Origin: Oxytricha trifallax
Taxonomy: Eukaryota > Ciliophora > Spirotrichea > Sporadotrichida > Oxytrichidae
Direction of reading: 5' to 3'
Assembly: GCA_000711775.1 (NCBI GenBank)
Contig: ARYC01000748.1
Span: forward strand, 1 to 64,000
Length of the DNA: 64,000 nt
A program made the translations under genes and the position numbers. The notes beneath the pieces were generated by a model, which made no database searches, had not been told where the DNA came from, and worked only from the letters and a program-made list of their open reading frames with translations. Of this stretch, positions 61,464-64,000 are shown one piece after another; position 1 is the first letter of the stretch; every line of letters begins with the position of its first letter.

Positions 61464-64000
61464 TCACACATTATTAGCTAATTAAATTTATTTTGATAAC
61501 AAAGTTAATTGCTTTGTATTTTTATATATTTGTGATTATGCAATACTCGCTCTTTTCATTGAGGAGACTTCGATACTTCTTGCAACTCTGAGCTGCCCAC
61601 GGTTTTTAGTGTTGCTACCTCGAATAGAACCGATCTATGAGTTCATCGATACTTATGAATTTTAATATGCATCTTGTGGTACGTTATTGTTATAAGGATG
61701 AGGTGGAGAATTTTCAATTGCTTAGTTTCTATTTAATCTGTTTATAGGGGATCTATTCGAGGGCAAATTGCTAACTCCATTAACCTGATTTATTGAATCT
61801 ACTTTTGACTTACTCACTTGATTTGCAAACTCTTAGTAAAACTAAAAATATCGCAAAGGAAATAATTATAAATTTTAACATGGTTTATTTAGAGAAACCC
61901 CACAATTAATTTATGCATATAGTAAGATGAGGTTGCTATTTAAGCTCTAAACGAAACTTGTGGCTTATGTGATTACCATAGTTGCATAAAAGTGCTATCA
62001 GATAAATGTCGGTTATGGATTCATAGTCGATTGAAGTTCATTGTGTAAGATCCATACCCAAATTAATCCATTGGTTATCTTATAATGCCAAGTGGGCCAC
62101 CTCCTCCAGCTCCAAACGTCCCCATGTAACCAGAGGTTTATCCAAAAGGTTAGTGTGAATAAAAAGATGAAGCTGCGACATTGTTATAGTTTTAATAAGC
62201 CATAGGCGTGAAACCTCCTCCTTAATTCATTGAAAAGTTATTCAAGTCATTTCCTTGATTCATGTAAATTTAATCAGCAAAACCATTCATCCGATTTCCT
62301 TATCCTATAATATGAACTTAAATAAAGGAAAAGCATTTCCCTACCTATTTAATGAGAATTGCGAAAGAAATCCCCTCTTCTTGAGGATGAACTCATCATT
62401 GATTGTAAGTCTCCTTGTCCAGGAGAACTAATCTATGTCGTAATTGTGCTGCCTACACGCATCAATGGACTACTAACTTTTTCATAAGTATTATCAATAG
62501 TGTTCAACACTTGATTTCCACCAACTTTATTCGGACTCATTTCAAGATTTCTTTGCATCCGTTCTTTGCTTAAAAATTATTATGAAAATGATGTAAATTA
62601 CTTGTTAAGTTCCCACTTTAAGCTTGATCATATCGACCATTGTGCTATGCTTATTAATCTATTTTCCTGAAATAGCTTGCATTCGACATGTTCTAAGATC
62701 CAACATCATTTGTTTGCATGGAAACTAACTGATTTTAGCTGTATGAATGATCAAGAGTTTCACTACGTTTCAAGATAGGTTAATTTACGCCACTTCCCCC
62801 AATCATTAATAAATGAACTTAATATATTTCTCAAAAATACAAATAGAATATAATCCCTCCTTTGGCTATAGGCTTTAAGGTACTTTACACAACACCTATG
62901 TGTCCCTCTTTATTCATTAGTGTAGTCTTGCCTTTAAATCGATCCTGAAACTCAGACTTCTAATTTGGCTTATGATTGATGACTTAACTCACTCCTCTGA
63001 ACTCATTTTGCTTTTTTGCTATTATATTGGTTGAGATCGTAGATGTAGGCCCATCTTTCATTTTATTTACTTTTTGTTTTATCGCAACTTAATTATAATT
63101 TATCTATGAATTCTATAATACTGATTCCACTCTTTGCTAATCAAAAAATTACAATTTATAAGAGATATGTAACTTTCCTGAATAAGTTATAGTCTTGATA
63201 TTTAAGCTGAATCTTTTTCAAAACTGAGAATGAAATAGGATCAATGAAAACTATGCTACCATCAACACATGATGTATTCACGACTAAAATCTATTGATTG
63301 TGGTCAGATAGACTGAGAAATCTTGGTTTAGCATTATTGAAAGTATTTTTGTAGTATAGTGAGATAAAATCTTTATTGCCTTCATTTGTGCATACGGCAA
63401 GTCTTTTCTGAGGGAGACTTACGTTTTACTCAATATTCCAAATTTCAGTATCCAGTTTGAATTCAAAGTGTAAATTCTTCCACTTGTTTGATCACAAACC
63501 ATATCAATAATGTCGTAGTGCTTAAGTGGTGGTCTAGTGCCTAGATTGACTTGTTAAAGTGTTTTATTTGTTGGAATATCATATTGATTCAGTTGATTCT
63601 CAGAGTCAAGGTACATTATTTAACCAAGCTCATTGAGCGTCTATAATGTCTTTGGTTAAACTCCCATTACATTGTATTGGTACTCTTAAATCAAGGGATA
63701 TACGAACTTAGTAACTGGTCTTGTTTCAAATTTCTTTTAAATCTCTCTGCCAAGAATCAAAGACTCCCCATAGCATTAAGCTTTATCAATCAAATCATTC
63801 AAGAAATCGTTCTTAATATAATCAGTAATCTCTTGTCTTACTTGGAGTTGCTTCTCTGAAAGCTTTTCTTTATTAGGCTTCACTACTTATCCCATTCTAG
63901 CTTCTAAAGTCTCAGTCTTCTTTCTTTTGGCTTTGTTTTAAGCTATCATGAGCTTTTTCTTCTTTTCGAGTTCTTCTTTTTTCTGTTGAGGAGTTATCTT
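61464..64000 (-). CDS. Propeller-like protein with disordered tail (5' end outside window)
   Basis: Enters from the right edge with a basic, helical segment (QQKKEELEKKKKLMIAQNKA), followed by KNDFLNDLIDKAQCYGESLI and propeller-like strands: LQTLNELGQIMYLDSENQLN, YDIIDMVCDQTSGRIYTLNS, NVSLPQKRLAVCTNEGNKDF and ILVVNTSCVDGSIVFIDPIS (63280-63600), WD40-like spacing without classic WD pairs. The C-terminal 1.5 kb is low-complexity: FGAGGGGPLGIIRQPMDQFG (62090), then NGVSNLPSNRSPINRLNRNQ and SIRGSNTKNRGQLRVARSIE before TGA 61464. A 55-bp IES has pointer ACTATG (minus sense). Other breaks lie near 63440, 63140 and 62580. Family not recognised. Confidence 0.6.
61977..62037 (-). other. IES with pointer ACTATG (minus strand)
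   Basis: Plus-strand CATAGT at 61977-61982 and 62032-62037. Deleting 55 bp removes a TGA and joins YGSYTMNFNRL to WQSHKPQVSFRAQIATSS in frame. Confidence 0.75.

Overview
The window reads as germline (micronuclear) DNA of a hypotrich ciliate of the Oxytricha/Sterkiella type. Four observations support this. (1) Long reading frames appear only when TAA and TAG are read as Gln and TGA as the sole stop, so a standard-code scan sees fragments. (2) Transposons with C4A4 telomere-like ends, 3-bp ANT target duplications, a 354-residue DDE transposase, a zinc-finger/kinase ORF and a third small ORF match the Telomere-Bearing Elements (TBEs) described in Oxytricha. (3) Genes are cut by short AT-rich segments bounded by 2-11 bp direct repeats; removing the segment plus one repeat copy restores the frame. 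These are internal eliminated sequences (IESs) with pointers. (4) Many unrelated genes lie on one contig, whereas the somatic genome of these ciliates consists of roughly gene-sized chromosomes. Ordinary GT-AG introns also occur.

Layout. 1-1926: end of a TBE (transposase and a decayed small ORF). 1927-4190: AT-rich, no gene seen. 4190-6291 (+): unrecognised charged protein with clear IESs. 6924-19094 (+): a very large adenylate-kinase-repeat gene (AK9-like) that carries, inside its coding region, a decayed TBE, a complete 4.08-kb TBE, a 1.5-kb foldback element with its own coding-like core, a second decayed TBE, a ~0.49-kb MITE and ordinary IESs. 19292-20976 (+): UTP18 WD40 protein of the small-subunit processome. 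21125-23447 (+): ORC4. 23586-28515 (-): large Gln/Asn-rich gene. 28821-30490 (+): AIF/FSP1-type flavoprotein. 30700-31681 (+): N-formylglutamate amidohydrolase-like enzyme. 31789-33420 (-): CEP104-like protein. 33549-~40800 (-): multi-pass membrane protein of the ciliate PAS type. 41301-42181 (-) and ~42300-43811 (+): two unrecognised proteins. 43675-50698 (-), 50917-54529 (-) and ~54545-61196 (+): three giant EF-hand genes; the second also has WD40-like repeats, the third a kinase-like domain lacking catalytic residues. 61464 to the right edge (-): propeller-like protein with a disordered tail.

Several genes (AK repeats, CEP104-like, EF-hand/WD40 proteins) resemble axonemal or ciliary components; UTP18 and ORC4 are housekeeping. 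They need not work as a unit, because each would become its own somatic chromosome. The most striking biology is the use of transposon insertions as eliminated sequences: in the EF-hand gene a 512-bp MITE with an 8-bp target duplication must be removed exactly, the duplication acting as pointer, for the frame to be read. All reading frames and joins were worked out by eye; exact 5' ends and some boundaries are uncertain.
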